Assembly: GCF_006715085.1 (NCBI RefSeq)
Contig: NZ_VFMM01000003.1
Location: forward strand, 992,001 to 1,056,000
Length of the DNA: 64,000 nt
DNA from: Kribbella jejuensis
Lineage (GTDB): Bacteria > Actinomycetota > Actinomycetes > Propionibacteriales > Kribbellaceae
Direction of reading: 5' to 3'
Shown here: positions 39,677-48,068 of the stretch, piece by piece
How positions within the stretch are numbered: the stretch's first letter is position 1
How the letters are laid out: every line of letters starts with the position of its first letter
Notes under the pieces: generated by a model
What the model was told of the DNA's origin: nothing
Database searches by the model: none
Seen by the model: only the letters and a program-made list of their open reading frames with translations
Made by a program: the position numbers and the translations under genes

Positions 39677-40894
39677 ATGACTGGACTGGGTGAGGTGGAG
39701 AAGGCGGCGGCTGAGCGGCCGACGTTGCTGGTGACGTTGACGGGGACCGACCGGCCGGGGCTGACGTCCGCGGTGCTGTCGACGCTCGCCACCCGCGGGC
39801 TCGAGGTGATCGACGCCGAGCAGGTCGTACTGCGGGGCCGCCTGGTGCTCGGCGTACTGCTGACCGCGCCGCGCGACCACAAGGACCTGAAGGAAGAACT
39901 GAAGGCGCTCGCGAACGTCCTCGACGTCGAGATCTCGGTGAAGAAGGGCGTCGGCGACAACGAACCCCGGCGCAAGGGCCGCAGCCAGGTGACGATCATC
40001 GGCCACCCGCTGTCCGCGAGCGGCCTGGCCGCGGTGGCCGGCCGGATCGCCGACACCGGCGCGAACATCGACCGGATCAGCCGGATGGCCCGCTACCCGG
40101 TGACCGCGATGGAGATCGCCGTCTCCGGTGTCGAACCCGAGGCGCTGCGGACCGTGCTCGCCCAGGAAGGCGTCCGTCAGGGCCTCGACATCGCGGTCCA
40201 GGACGGCGGGTTGTACCGGCGGGCCAAGCGGCTGATCGTGATGGACGTCGACTCGACCCTGATCCAGGGCGAGGTGATCGAGATGCTCGCCGCGCACGCC
40301 GGCCGGCTCGAGGAAGTCGCCGCCGTGACCGAGAAGGCGATGCGCGGCGAACTGGACTTCGCCGAGTCTTTAAAGCACCGGGTCGCGGCACTGGAAGGAC
40401 TGCCCGTCTCGGCGCTGGACGAGGTGTACGAGGCGATCGAGCTCGCGCCCGGTGCGCGCACCTTGGTACGGACGCTGAAGCGGCTCGGATACCAGTTCGC
40501 GATCGTCAGCGGCGGGTTCAGCCAGATCACCGACCAACTGGCCGCCGAACTCGGCATCGACTACGCGAAGGCGAACGAGCTCGAGATCGTCGACGGCAAG
40601 CTCACCGGCCGGGTCGTCGGCGAGATCGTCGACCGCGCCGGCAAGGCGACCGCGCTGCGTCAGTTCGCCGAACGCTCCGGCACGCCGCTGACCCAGACCG
40701 TCGCGATCGGCGACGGCGCCAACGACCTGGACATGCTCGCCGCCGCCGGTCTCGGCGTCGCGTTCAACGCCAAGCCGGTGGTCCGCGCGGCCGCGGACAC
40801 CCACCTGAGCGTGCCGTACCTGGACACGATCCTGTACCTGCTCGGCATCACCCGCGAGGAAGTCGAAACGGCGGACGACGAGTTCCCGGCCTGA
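39677..40894 (+). CDS. serB: Phosphoserine phosphatase with two ACT domains
   Basis: 405-residue SerB, last step of serine synthesis. Residues about 17-90 and 103-175 are two ACT domains (LLVTLTGTDRPGLTSAVLSTL and VTIIGHPLSASGLAAVAGRI), as in the mycobacterial SerB2 type. The HAD domain from about 188 has the nucleophile motif DVDSTLIQGE, the Ser/Thr motif VSGGF, and GDGANDLDMLAAAGLGVAF with the Mg-binding Asp. ATG 39677 is used; a downstream GTG is possible. The ACT domains suggest serine feedback control. Confidence 0.94.
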   Translation: MTGLGEVEKAAAERPTLLVTLTGTDRPGLTSAVLSTLATRGLEVIDAEQVVLRGRLVLGVLLTAPRDHKDLKEELKALANVLDVEISVKKGVGDNEPRRKGRSQVTIIGHPLSASGLAAVAGRIADTGANIDRISRMARYPVTAMEIAVSGVEPEALRTVLAQEGVRQGLDIAVQDGGLYRRAKRLIVMDVDSTLIQGEVIEMLAAHAGRLEEVAAVTEKAMRGELDFAESLKHRVAALEGLPVSALDEVYEAIELAPGARTLVRTLKRLGYQFAIVSGGFSQITDQLAAELGIDYAKANELEIVDGKLTGRVVGEIVDRAGKATALRQFAERSGTPLTQTVAIGDGANDLDMLAAAGLGVAFNAKPVVRAAADTHLSVPYLDTILYLLGITREEVETADDEFPA

Positions 40895-40919
40895 CCGGGC
40901 GATGCGGCAGGATCGGGGG

Positions 40920-41798
40920 ATGGAGTTCCGCACCCGCCCCGCCGCCCTTGACGACGCCCCGGCGATTCACGCGATCATCGCCGCCAACGAGCAACTCTGG
41001 CACGGCCTGGTCCAGGCGGTACCCGATGCGGTGGCTGCCGATCTGCAGCGGCCGTTGATCAATCTCGACCTCGACACCCGGGTGGTCGAGGCGGCAGGCC
41101 AGGTGGTCGCCTGGGCGTGGGTGCACGGCGGGCGGCGCGCCCAGCTCGACGTCCATCCGTCGGACGTCGGCCGCGGTCTAGGCACCGACCTGCTCGACTG
41201 GGCCGAAGCACGCGCACGCGAACACGGCAGCGACTGGCTGGCGCAAACGGTGGACGACGCGGACCTCGCCGGGACGAAGATCCTTCGCGACCGTGGGTAC
41301 GAAGTACTCGCGACCAACTGGTTGCTCGAGCGCCCGGTCGACGGCGACGAGCCGATGCTGCCCGACGGGGTCACGCTGCGCCCCTTCGAGACAGCTGACG
41401 CGCACACCGTGCACCAGGTGATCCAGGACGCGTTCGACGAATGGCAGCCGCGGCGGCACGAGTACGACGAATGGGCCGGCACCAGCATCGAGCGCGACAG
41501 CTTCGACGCCGAGCTCTCGCCGGTCGCCGTCGCCGATGACCAGATCGTCGGCGCCGCGATCAGTCTCGAGCTTCCCGGCTCCCCCAACGGCTACGTCGAG
41601 CAGCTCGCCGTACGCCGTGACTTCCGCGGCCACGGCGTCGCTCGCGCCCTGCTGACGTACGCCGCGCTCGAAGCCGGCCGCCGCGGCAAGAAGACGCTGA
41701 CGCTCTGGACGCACTCCGGCACCGGCGCCCTCGCGATGTACGAACGCCTCGGCATGCGGGTGCGGCGCAGTACGACGGTCTACCGCACGCAACTGTGA
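40920..41798 (+). CDS. Tandem GNAT N-acetyltransferase (MshD-like)
   Basis: 292 residues with two GNAT domains. The N-terminal one (about 1-145) has ARAQLDVHPSDVGRGLGTDLLDWAEARA; the C-terminal one (about 155-292) has EQLAVRRDFRGHGVARALLTYAALEAGRR and TLTLWTHSGTGALAMYERLGM. Both keep acetyl-CoA loops (GRGLGT and GHGVAR). The organisation equals mycothiol synthase, but a specific assignment needs the acceptor-site residues. CAGGAT lies 6 nt before the ATG at 40920. Stands 26 nt after serB. Confidence 0.85.
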   Translation: MEFRTRPAALDDAPAIHAIIAANEQLWHGLVQAVPDAVAADLQRPLINLDLDTRVVEAAGQVVAWAWVHGGRRAQLDVHPSDVGRGLGTDLLDWAEARAREHGSDWLAQTVDDADLAGTKILRDRGYEVLATNWLLERPVDGDEPMLPDGVTLRPFETADAHTVHQVIQDAFDEWQPRRHEYDEWAGTSIERDSFDAELSPVAVADDQIVGAAISLELPGSPNGYVEQLAVRRDFRGHGVARALLTYAALEAGRRGKKTLTLWTHSGTGALAMYERLGMRVRRSTTVYRTQL

Positions 41799-41805
41799 CG
41801 AACTG

Positions 41806-41834
41806 TTGACACCGGGCAGTGAGAGCGCTCCCAT
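41806..41834 (+). promoter_or_regulatory. CebR-like operator and promoter of GH16 gene
   Basis: TGAGAGCGCTCCCA (41820-41833) differs by one base from the CebR box TGGGAGCGCTCCCA known from cellulolytic actinobacteria. It lies just downstream of TTGACA (41806-41811), which gives a -10 of TCCCAT (41829-41834) at 17 nt spacing. Repression by a cello-oligosaccharide-responsive LacI-family protein is inferred; no such regulator is in the window. Confidence 0.65.
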
Positions 41835-41864
41835 GGACTCAATCCACCGCCCCTGGAGGTCGAC

Positions 41865-43223
41865 ATGCGTTTCCGCCCCATCGCCATTGCTCTGGTCGTC
41901 CCACTCCTCGCCGCCGCGTCGATCGGCGTCGCCGCGGAGGCCAGCGTGCCACCGCCGCCCGCCGGTTGGACGACCGTCTGGAGCGACGACTTCAACGGGC
42001 CGAGCGGCAGCCTGCCGTCGAGCTCGAACTGGATCATCGACACCGGCCACGGCTACCCGGGCGGCCCCGGGAACTGGGGCACCGGCGAGATCCAGAACTA
42101 CACGAACAGCCCGAGCAACCTGTCGCTGGACGGCGGCGGGAACCTGAACATCACGCCGCGCCGGGACGCGGCCGGCAACTGGACGTCGGCCCGGATCGAG
42201 TCGCAGCGGGCCGATTTCAAACCGCCCGCCGGCGGCGTGCTGGCGATCGAGAGCCGGATCCAGATGCCGAACGTCACCGGCGACGCCGCGCTCGGCTACT
42301 GGCCGGCGTTCTGGGCGCTCGGCTCGCCGTACCGCGGGAACTACTGGAACTGGCCGGGCATCGGCGAGTTCGACATCATGGAGAACGTCAACGGGATCAA
42401 CTCGGTCTGGGGCGTGCTGCACTGTGGCGTGAACCCCGGCGGCCCGTGCAACGAGACCACCGGTCTCGGCGCGAACCGCGCCTGTCCCGGTGCCAGCTGC
42501 CAGTCCGCGTTCCACACCTACCGCTTCGAGTGGGACACCTCCGTCTCACCGAACCAGCTCAGGTGGTACGTCGACGGCCAGCAGTTCCACTCGCTCAGCC
42601 AGAGCCAGTTCCCGGCCGACACCTGGTCGAACATGACGTCGCACGCCGGGTACTTCGTGCTGCTCAACCTGGCGATCGGCGGCGCGTTCCCGGACGCGCT
42701 GAACGGCCCGACGCCGCGCGCCTCGACGGTCCCGGACAAGCCGATGGTGGTCGACTACGTCGCGGTCTCCACCAAGGGCGGCGGCGGTACGACGACTCCT
42801 CCGCCCGGCGGCTCCTCGGCGTACGGCACCTTGCAGGCCGAGGCGTACAACCAGCAGTCGGGGATGGGCCTCGAGACCACGACCGACACCGGCGGCGGCC
42901 AGAACCTGATGCAGATCGGCAACGGCGACTGGGCGCAGTACCGCGGTATCGACTTCGGGAGTACGCCGGCCACCCAATTCGTGGCGCGGGTCGCGTCGGG
43001 TGCGGCCGGCGGGGTCAGCGGGCTGGTCGAAGTACGGCTGGACAGCAGGTCCAACGCCCCGATCGGCAGTTTCGCGATCGCCAACACCGGCGGCTGGCAG
43101 TCCTGGCGAACCGTCCCCGCGAACGTGTCCGCGGTGACCGGGGTGCACGACGTCTACCTCACGTTCACGAGCGGTCAGCCGGCCGACTACGTCAACCTGA
43201 ACTGGTTCACGTTCGGTCACTGA
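41865..43223 (+). CDS. Secreted GH16 beta-glucanase with CBM6/35-like domain
   Basis: 452-residue exported enzyme. Signal peptide about residues 1-25 (MRFRPIAIALVVPLLAAASIG). Residues about 35-295 are GH16 with the nucleophile/acid motif GEFDIMEN and LGYWPAFWALG. A GGGGTTTPPPGG linker leads to a 130-residue carbohydrate-binding module (LQAEAYNQQSG, GDWAQYRGIDFG, WRTVPANVSAVTGVHDVYLTF). It probably cleaves beta-1,3 or mixed beta-glucans outside the cell. GGAGG precedes the ATG at 41865 by 6 nt. The upstream CebR-like box suggests induction by cellodextrins. Confidence 0.93.
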   Translation: MRFRPIAIALVVPLLAAASIGVAAEASVPPPPAGWTTVWSDDFNGPSGSLPSSSNWIIDTGHGYPGGPGNWGTGEIQNYTNSPSNLSLDGGGNLNITPRRDAAGNWTSARIESQRADFKPPAGGVLAIESRIQMPNVTGDAALGYWPAFWALGSPYRGNYWNWPGIGEFDIMENVNGINSVWGVLHCGVNPGGPCNETTGLGANRACPGASCQSAFHTYRFEWDTSVSPNQLRWYVDGQQFHSLSQSQFPADTWSNMTSHAGYFVLLNLAIGGAFPDALNGPTPRASTVPDKPMVVDYVAVSTKGGGGTTTPPPGGSSAYGTLQAEAYNQQSGMGLETTTDTGGGQNLMQIGNGDWAQYRGIDFGSTPATQFVARVASGAAGGVSGLVEVRLDSRSNAPIGSFAIANTGGWQSWRTVPANVSAVTGVHDVYLTFTSGQPADYVNLNWFTFGH

Positions 43224-43249
43224 GGGGTCTACCACCTACCATTCGGCTT

Positions 43250-44308
43250 ATGTCTGAACTGCAGGGTGGGCCGGGTGCCCTGTTCGCCATCGGTGGTGCC
43301 GAGGACAAGCTGAAGAAGCGGACGGTGCTGCAGGAGTTCGTCGAGGCGGCGGGTGGGCCCAAGGCGCGGATCGTCGTGGTGCCCACGGCGTCCGCGCTCG
43401 GGCCCGACGTGATCGACGTGTACCGCGCGCTGTTCGCCGCCCTCGGTGCCGAGAGCGTGGTCGGCATCCGCCCGGAGAACCGGGAGGACGCCGACGACCC
43501 GGCCTTCGTCGCCCCGCTGAACGACGCCACCGGGATCTTCATGACCGGCGGCAACCAGCTCAAGCTCGCGGGCGTCGTCACCGGTACGGCGTTCGGCCGC
43601 GCGGTGACCGCCGCACACGCCCGCGGCGCGGCCGTCGGTGGTACGTCGGCCGGCGCGAGCATTCTGGCCGAGCACATGATCGCGTTCGGCCGCTCCGGTG
43701 CGACCCCGCGGCAGCGGATGAGTCAGCTGTCCAACGGTCTCGGCCTGGTGCAGGGCGCGATCGTCGACCAGCACTTCGCCCAGCGGAACCGGTACGGCCG
43801 GCTGCTGTCGCTGGTCGCGCAGTCCCCCGGCCTGCTCGGGATCGGCGTCGACGAGGACACCGCAGCGGTCGTCCGCGGCAGCCACCTCGAGGTCGTCGGG
43901 CGTGGTGCCGTGACGATCTTCGACGGCAGCCGGATCACGTCGAACGCGTACAACGCGAAGCGCTCCGAGCCGATCCTCGCTTCCGGAGTCGTCCTGCACG
44001 TCCTGCCGGCCACCGCCACGTTCGACCTGCAGGACCGCGTGCTGCTGTCGTACGGTCCGCAGCCGCCGGCGACCGAGATCGCGGAGATGGCAGCGGCCGA
44101 GGCGGACCTGCGCCGGCTCGCGAAGGAGATCGCGGCCGAAGGAGTGTCACCGAGGTACTACGAGGAACGCAAGCGGCGGGCGGGACGACGCACCAAGGCC
44201 GCTGCCGCCGGGGAGTCCAGACCGGAGGCGACCGAGCCCGTTGTCAGACAGACACTGCCGGCCGGCGCCGAAGCCGATCTCCCCGACCGCATGCAACCAG
44301 AAACGTGA
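43250..44308 (+). CDS. cphB: Cyanophycinase
   Basis: 352-residue serine peptidase of family S51, cutting cyanophycin into beta-Asp-Arg dipeptides. The nucleophile Ser133 lies in GGTSAGAS, as in Synechocystis CphB; MTGGNQLKLAG and VDQHFAQRNRYGRLL (His) and GIGVDEDTA complete the active site region. The C-terminal 70 residues extend beyond the usual catalytic length and are basic and disordered. TACCAT is 7 nt before the ATG at 43250. No signal peptide, so intracellular. Followed 9 nt later by cphA. Confidence 0.94.
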   Translation: MSELQGGPGALFAIGGAEDKLKKRTVLQEFVEAAGGPKARIVVVPTASALGPDVIDVYRALFAALGAESVVGIRPENREDADDPAFVAPLNDATGIFMTGGNQLKLAGVVTGTAFGRAVTAAHARGAAVGGTSAGASILAEHMIAFGRSGATPRQRMSQLSNGLGLVQGAIVDQHFAQRNRYGRLLSLVAQSPGLLGIGVDEDTAAVVRGSHLEVVGRGAVTIFDGSRITSNAYNAKRSEPILASGVVLHVLPATATFDLQDRVLLSYGPQPPATEIAEMAAAEADLRRLAKEIAAEGVSPRYYEERKRRAGRRTKAAAAGESRPEATEPVVRQTLPAGAEADLPDRMQPET

Positions 44309-44317
44309 AGCCCCCGG

Positions 44318-47116
44318 ATGACCACTGGCACCCCCTCCCCTGACCTGAAGATCATCGAGACCCGCGTCTACCGCGGCCCGAACGTCTGGAGCTACGACCC
44401 CGCGATCCACCTGGTCGTCGACCTCGGCTCGCTCGAGCAGTTCCCGTCGAACACCATCCCCGGCTTCACCGAGCGACTGCTCGCCGACCTCCCCCGGCTC
44501 GACCAGCACCACTGCTCGCGGGGCCGCAAGGGCGGCTTCATCGAGCGGCTGAACGAGGGCACTTGGCTCGGTCACATCGCCGAGCACGTGTCGCTGCAGC
44601 TGCAGCAGGAGGCCGGCCACGACATGCGCCGCGGCAAGACCCGGCAGGTCAAGGGCTCGCCGGGCATCTACAACATCATTTACGCGTACGCCGACGAGGC
44701 AGTCGGGCTGGCCGCGGGCGAGCTCGCGGTCCGGTTCGTGAACAACCTGGTCGAACCGGACCCGGCGTTCGACTTCACCACCGAGCTGGAGAAGTTCATC
44801 AAGCAGGCCGAGCGGACCGCTTTCGGCCCGTCGACGCAGGCGATCGTGGACGAGGCGGTGTCCCGGGACATCCCGTGGATCCGGCTCAACAAGGCCAGCC
44901 TGGTGCAGCTCGGCCAGGGCGTGCACGCCAAGCGGATCCGGGCCACGATGACGTCCGAGACCGGTTCGATCGCGGTCGACGTTGCCGGCGACAAGGACCT
45001 GACCACGCGGCTGCTCGCGTCGGCCGGTCTGCCGGTGCCGCGCTCGGAGTCGGTCCGGACCGTCGAGGAGGCGGTCGGCGTCGCGAACAAGATCGGGTAC
45101 CCGGTCGTCTGCAAGCCGCTCGACGGGAACCACGGGCGCGGCGTCTGCCTGAACCTGCTCGACGCCGACGCGGTCCGGGAGGCGTTCCCGATCGCCGCCG
45201 AGCAGTCCCGGCGCGGGTCCGTGATCGTGGAGAACTTCGTCACCGGCAAGGACTACCGGTGCCTGATCATCAACGGCCGGATGGAGGCGATCGCCGAACG
45301 GGTGCCCGCGCACGTGGTCGGTGACGGCGTCCACACGGTCGCCGAACTCGTTGACATCACCAACGCCGACCCGCGCCGCGGTGTCGGCCACGAGAAGATC
45401 CTGACCCGGATCACGATCAACAACGCGGCCCGGCAGCTGGTCCGCGACCAGGGCTTCGAGCTGGACGACGTACCGCCCGAGGACGTGATGGTGAAGCTGA
45501 CGCTCACCGGCAACATGTCCACCGGTGGGATCTCGATCGACCGGACCTGGGAGGCGCACCCGGAGAACGTCGAGATCGCCGAGGAGGCGGCCCGGATGAT
45601 CGGGCTGGACATCGCCGGCATCGACTTCATCTGCCCGGACATCACCCAGCCGGTGCGCGAGACCGGCGGCGCGATCTGCGAGGTGAACGCCGCGCCCGGG
45701 TTCCGGATGCACACCAACCCGACGATCGGCGAGCCGCAGTACATCGCGAAACCGGTGGTGGACATGCTGTTCCCGCCCGGCGCGACCAGCAGGATCCCGA
45801 TCGTCGCGGTCACCGGGACGAACGGGAAGACCACGACGTCGCGGATGATCAGCCACATCTTCAAGGGCATGGGCCGCAAGGTCGGGATGACGTCCACCGA
45901 CGGCATCGTGATCGACGAGCGGCTGGTGATCCGGCAGGACGCGTCCGGGCCGAAGTCCGCGCGGATGGTGCTGCAGAACCCGCGCGTCGACTTCGCGGTG
46001 TTCGAGGTGGCGCGCGGCGGGATCCTGCGCGAGGGGCTCGGGTACGAGCGGAACGACGTGGCCGTCGTGCTGAACATCCAGCCCGACCACCTGGGGCTGC
46101 GCGGGATCGAGACGCTCGAGCAGCTGGCCGACGTGAAGGCGGTGCTGGTCGAGGCGGTGCCGCGGACCGGGTACGCCGTGCTCAACGCCGACGACCCGCT
46201 GGTGCGGAAGATGCGCCGGAAATGCTCAGGGCAGGTCGTCTGGTTCAGCATGGCCGAGCCGGGGTCGGAGGTCCGCGACTACATCGAGGGGCACTGCCGG
46301 CGCGGGGGTCGCGCGGTCGTGCTGGAGCGGTCGGACCTCGGCGACATGATCGTCGTGAAGCACGGGCGACGGTCGATGCAGCTGGCCTGGACCCACCTGC
46401 TGCCGGCGACGTTCGGCGGGCGGGCGATGATGAACGTGCAGAACGCGATGGCGGCGGCCGCGGCGGCGTTCGCGGCCGGTGCGCCGCTGCACGACATCCG
46501 GCAGGGCCTGCGGACGTTCAGTACGTCGTACTACCTGTCGCCGGGCCGGTTGAACGAGATCGATGTCGACGGGCGCAGCGTGATCGTCGACTACTGCCAC
46601 AACGCGCCGGCGATGCGGATGCTCGGCGACTTCGTGGACCGGATCGGCGAGAGCCTGAGCGCGTCGTCGGAGGTCGGGCGGCCGTCGCGGATCGGCGTGA
46701 TCGCGACCGCGGGCGACCGGCGCGACGACGACCTGCGCGAACTGGGTGAGGTCGCGGCGCAGCACTTCGACGTGATCGTGGTCCGTGAGGACGCGCGGTT
46801 GCGCGGCCGGAAGCGCGGCGAGTCCGCGGACCTGGTCGCGGCCGGGGTACGTGCCGCGATGGAGGCCGGGGCGCGGTGCCGGCGCGTGGACATCGTCCTC
46901 GACGAACTCGAGGCCGTCCGGTTCGCGCTCGGCCGGTCGAACCCCGGCGACCTGGTGGTGCTCTGCGTCGACCAGCACCAGTCGGTGCTCGCCGAACTCG
47001 AGTCGGTCTCGCACCTGGCCCAAGCCGGCGCCCGCTCCGGCGACGAAGGCGGCGACCCCGACTTCGTCCAACCCGACGAGGAGCCCACCGAAGACCCCGC
47101 CCGAGAGCTCGCCTGA
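44318..47116 (+). CDS. cphA: Cyanophycin synthetase
   Basis: 932-residue CphA, polymerising Asp and Arg into cyanophycin. Residues about 1-165 are the N-domain (ETRVYRGPNVWSYDP, GHIAEHVSLQLQQEAGHDM). The ATP-grasp domain (about 220-485) adds Asp: GYPVVCKPLDGNHGRGVCLNL, CEVNAAPGFRMHTNP. The Mur-ligase domain (from about 490) adds Arg: GTNGKTTTSRM near residue 500, then GMTSTDGIVI, ARGGILREGLG, DHLGLRGIETL and YCHNAPAMRML. A 30-residue acidic tail follows. It forms an operon with cphB. This is a storage polymer of carbon and nitrogen, unusual outside cyanobacteria but found in several actinobacteria. Confidence 0.95.
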   Translation: MTTGTPSPDLKIIETRVYRGPNVWSYDPAIHLVVDLGSLEQFPSNTIPGFTERLLADLPRLDQHHCSRGRKGGFIERLNEGTWLGHIAEHVSLQLQQEAGHDMRRGKTRQVKGSPGIYNIIYAYADEAVGLAAGELAVRFVNNLVEPDPAFDFTTELEKFIKQAERTAFGPSTQAIVDEAVSRDIPWIRLNKASLVQLGQGVHAKRIRATMTSETGSIAVDVAGDKDLTTRLLASAGLPVPRSESVRTVEEAVGVANKIGYPVVCKPLDGNHGRGVCLNLLDADAVREAFPIAAEQSRRGSVIVENFVTGKDYRCLIINGRMEAIAERVPAHVVGDGVHTVAELVDITNADPRRGVGHEKILTRITINNAARQLVRDQGFELDDVPPEDVMVKLTLTGNMSTGGISIDRTWEAHPENVEIAEEAARMIGLDIAGIDFICPDITQPVRETGGAICEVNAAPGFRMHTNPTIGEPQYIAKPVVDMLFPPGATSRIPIVAVTGTNGKTTTSRMISHIFKGMGRKVGMTSTDGIVIDERLVIRQDASGPKSARMVLQNPRVDFAVFEVARGGILREGLGYERNDVAVVLNIQPDHLGLRGIETLEQLADVKAVLVEAVPRTGYAVLNADDPLVRKMRRKCSGQVVWFSMAEPGSEVRDYIEGHCRRGGRAVVLERSDLGDMIVVKHGRRSMQLAWTHLLPATFGGRAMMNVQNAMAAAAAAFAAGAPLHDIRQGLRTFSTSYYLSPGRLNEIDVDGRSVIVDYCHNAPAMRMLGDFVDRIGESLSASSEVGRPSRIGVIATAGDRRDDDLRELGEVAAQHFDVIVVREDARLRGRKRGESADLVAAGVRAAMEAGARCRRVDIVLDELEAVRFALGRSNPGDLVVLCVDQHQSVLAELESVSHLAQAGARSGDEGGDPDFVQPDEEPTEDPARELA

Positions 47117-47142
47117 CCCTTCACCTGACCCTGCGCCCGCCG

Positions 47143-47161
47143 GCCCGGCTTCCGGCCGGGC
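47143..47161 (+). terminator. Hairpin after cphA
   Basis: GCCCGGC (47143-47149) and GCCGGGC (47155-47161) form a perfect 7 bp GC stem with a 5 nt loop, 27 nt after the cphA stop, in the gap before the convergent membrane gene. No T-run, so termination is likely but not certain. Confidence 0.5.
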
Positions 47162-47167
47162 GGCCGG

Positions 47168-48028
47168 TCAGGTCAGATGCTCCTCGGCCGAGCGGCGCGG
47201 CAGCAGCCGGCGGCGCGGCTCGATCTGGTCGATCCAGTCGAGGTCGTCGGACAGTACGGCGTCGTTGGACCGCTCGGCGTACGGGTCCGGGGGCGGCGGT
47301 GGCGGCGGGAGGGCGCGCAGCTTCAGCGCGGTCATCGGGATCGCCAGCAGGACGCCGACCACCATCCACGGCCAGTACTCACGCAGCATCGGTTCGAACG
47401 ACTGGAAGAACGCCTCGGTCGACGCGTCGCCGACCGCGTCCATCGGCTTGCCGGACGACTGACCGACCAGCCGGATCGACGCGACCGCCGCGAAGCAGAC
47501 CAGGTAGAACCCGGTCAGCGGAAGCCACGAACTCACCGACCGCCAGCCGCGCTTCCAGCAGGCGATGTACAGCAACAGGGCGAGTCCGGCGCCGACGAGC
47601 AGACCGTTCAGCTGCCAGATCCAGCGCCAGTCGCCCAACTGCTCGGCCGGCCGCATCGCGTACCAGGCGACCGGCAGTGCCAGCGCGAACGCCGCCACCA
47701 CCGAGCTCCGATTGCCGACAGCACCGAAGAACGCGCCGACAGCGCTTGCCACCAGCAACGTGATCAGCAGGTCCCGGACCCCGAACGAGGTGCCGGTCGC
47801 CCACCACATGCCCGCGGCAACCATCAGCACCACCGGTACGGCGATCCGGATCCGCCCGATCAGCAGCCCGGCGAGCACGCCGCCGGTGAAGCCGCCGAGC
47901 ACCAGCAGGTCGATCCGCGGCGGCACGAAGAACGTCGTACCGTCCGGGAGTCCCTTCAGGTACGTCGCGGAGAAGCCGCCCACGAACCAGGCGACCACCG
48001 CGGCCGGGATCGACCACAGGTAGCGCAT
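47168..48028 (-). CDS. Multi-pass membrane protein of unknown function
   Basis: 286-residue membrane protein with about eight helices (for example IPAAVVAWFVGGFSATYLKG, LLVLGGFTGGVLAGLLIGRI, LLITLLVASAVGAFFGAV, YWPWMVVGVLLAIPMTAL) and a 50-residue cytosolic tail rich in Pro and charged residues. It lies between cphA and the CphA-like Mur ligase, is read with the latter, and starts 40 nt after its end. Not recognised. The ATG at 48028 is used, but a GTG at 48052 has a better GAGG site. A role in transport linked to cyanophycin is possible but unproven. Confidence 0.7.
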   Translation of the reverse strand: MRYLWSIPAAVVAWFVGGFSATYLKGLPDGTTFFVPPRIDLLVLGGFTGGVLAGLLIGRIRIAVPVVLMVAAGMWWATGTSFGVRDLLITLLVASAVGAFFGAVGNRSSVVAAFALALPVAWYAMRPAEQLGDWRWIWQLNGLLVGAGLALLLYIACWKRGWRSVSSWLPLTGFYLVCFAAVASIRLVGQSSGKPMDAVGDASTEAFFQSFEPMLREYWPWMVVGVLLAIPMTALKLRALPPPPPPPDPYAERSNDAVLSDDLDWIDQIEPRRRLLPRRSAEEHLT

Positions 48029-48068
48029 CACACAACCCCGTTCCACCCCCACCTCGGGCGGAAGGGGC

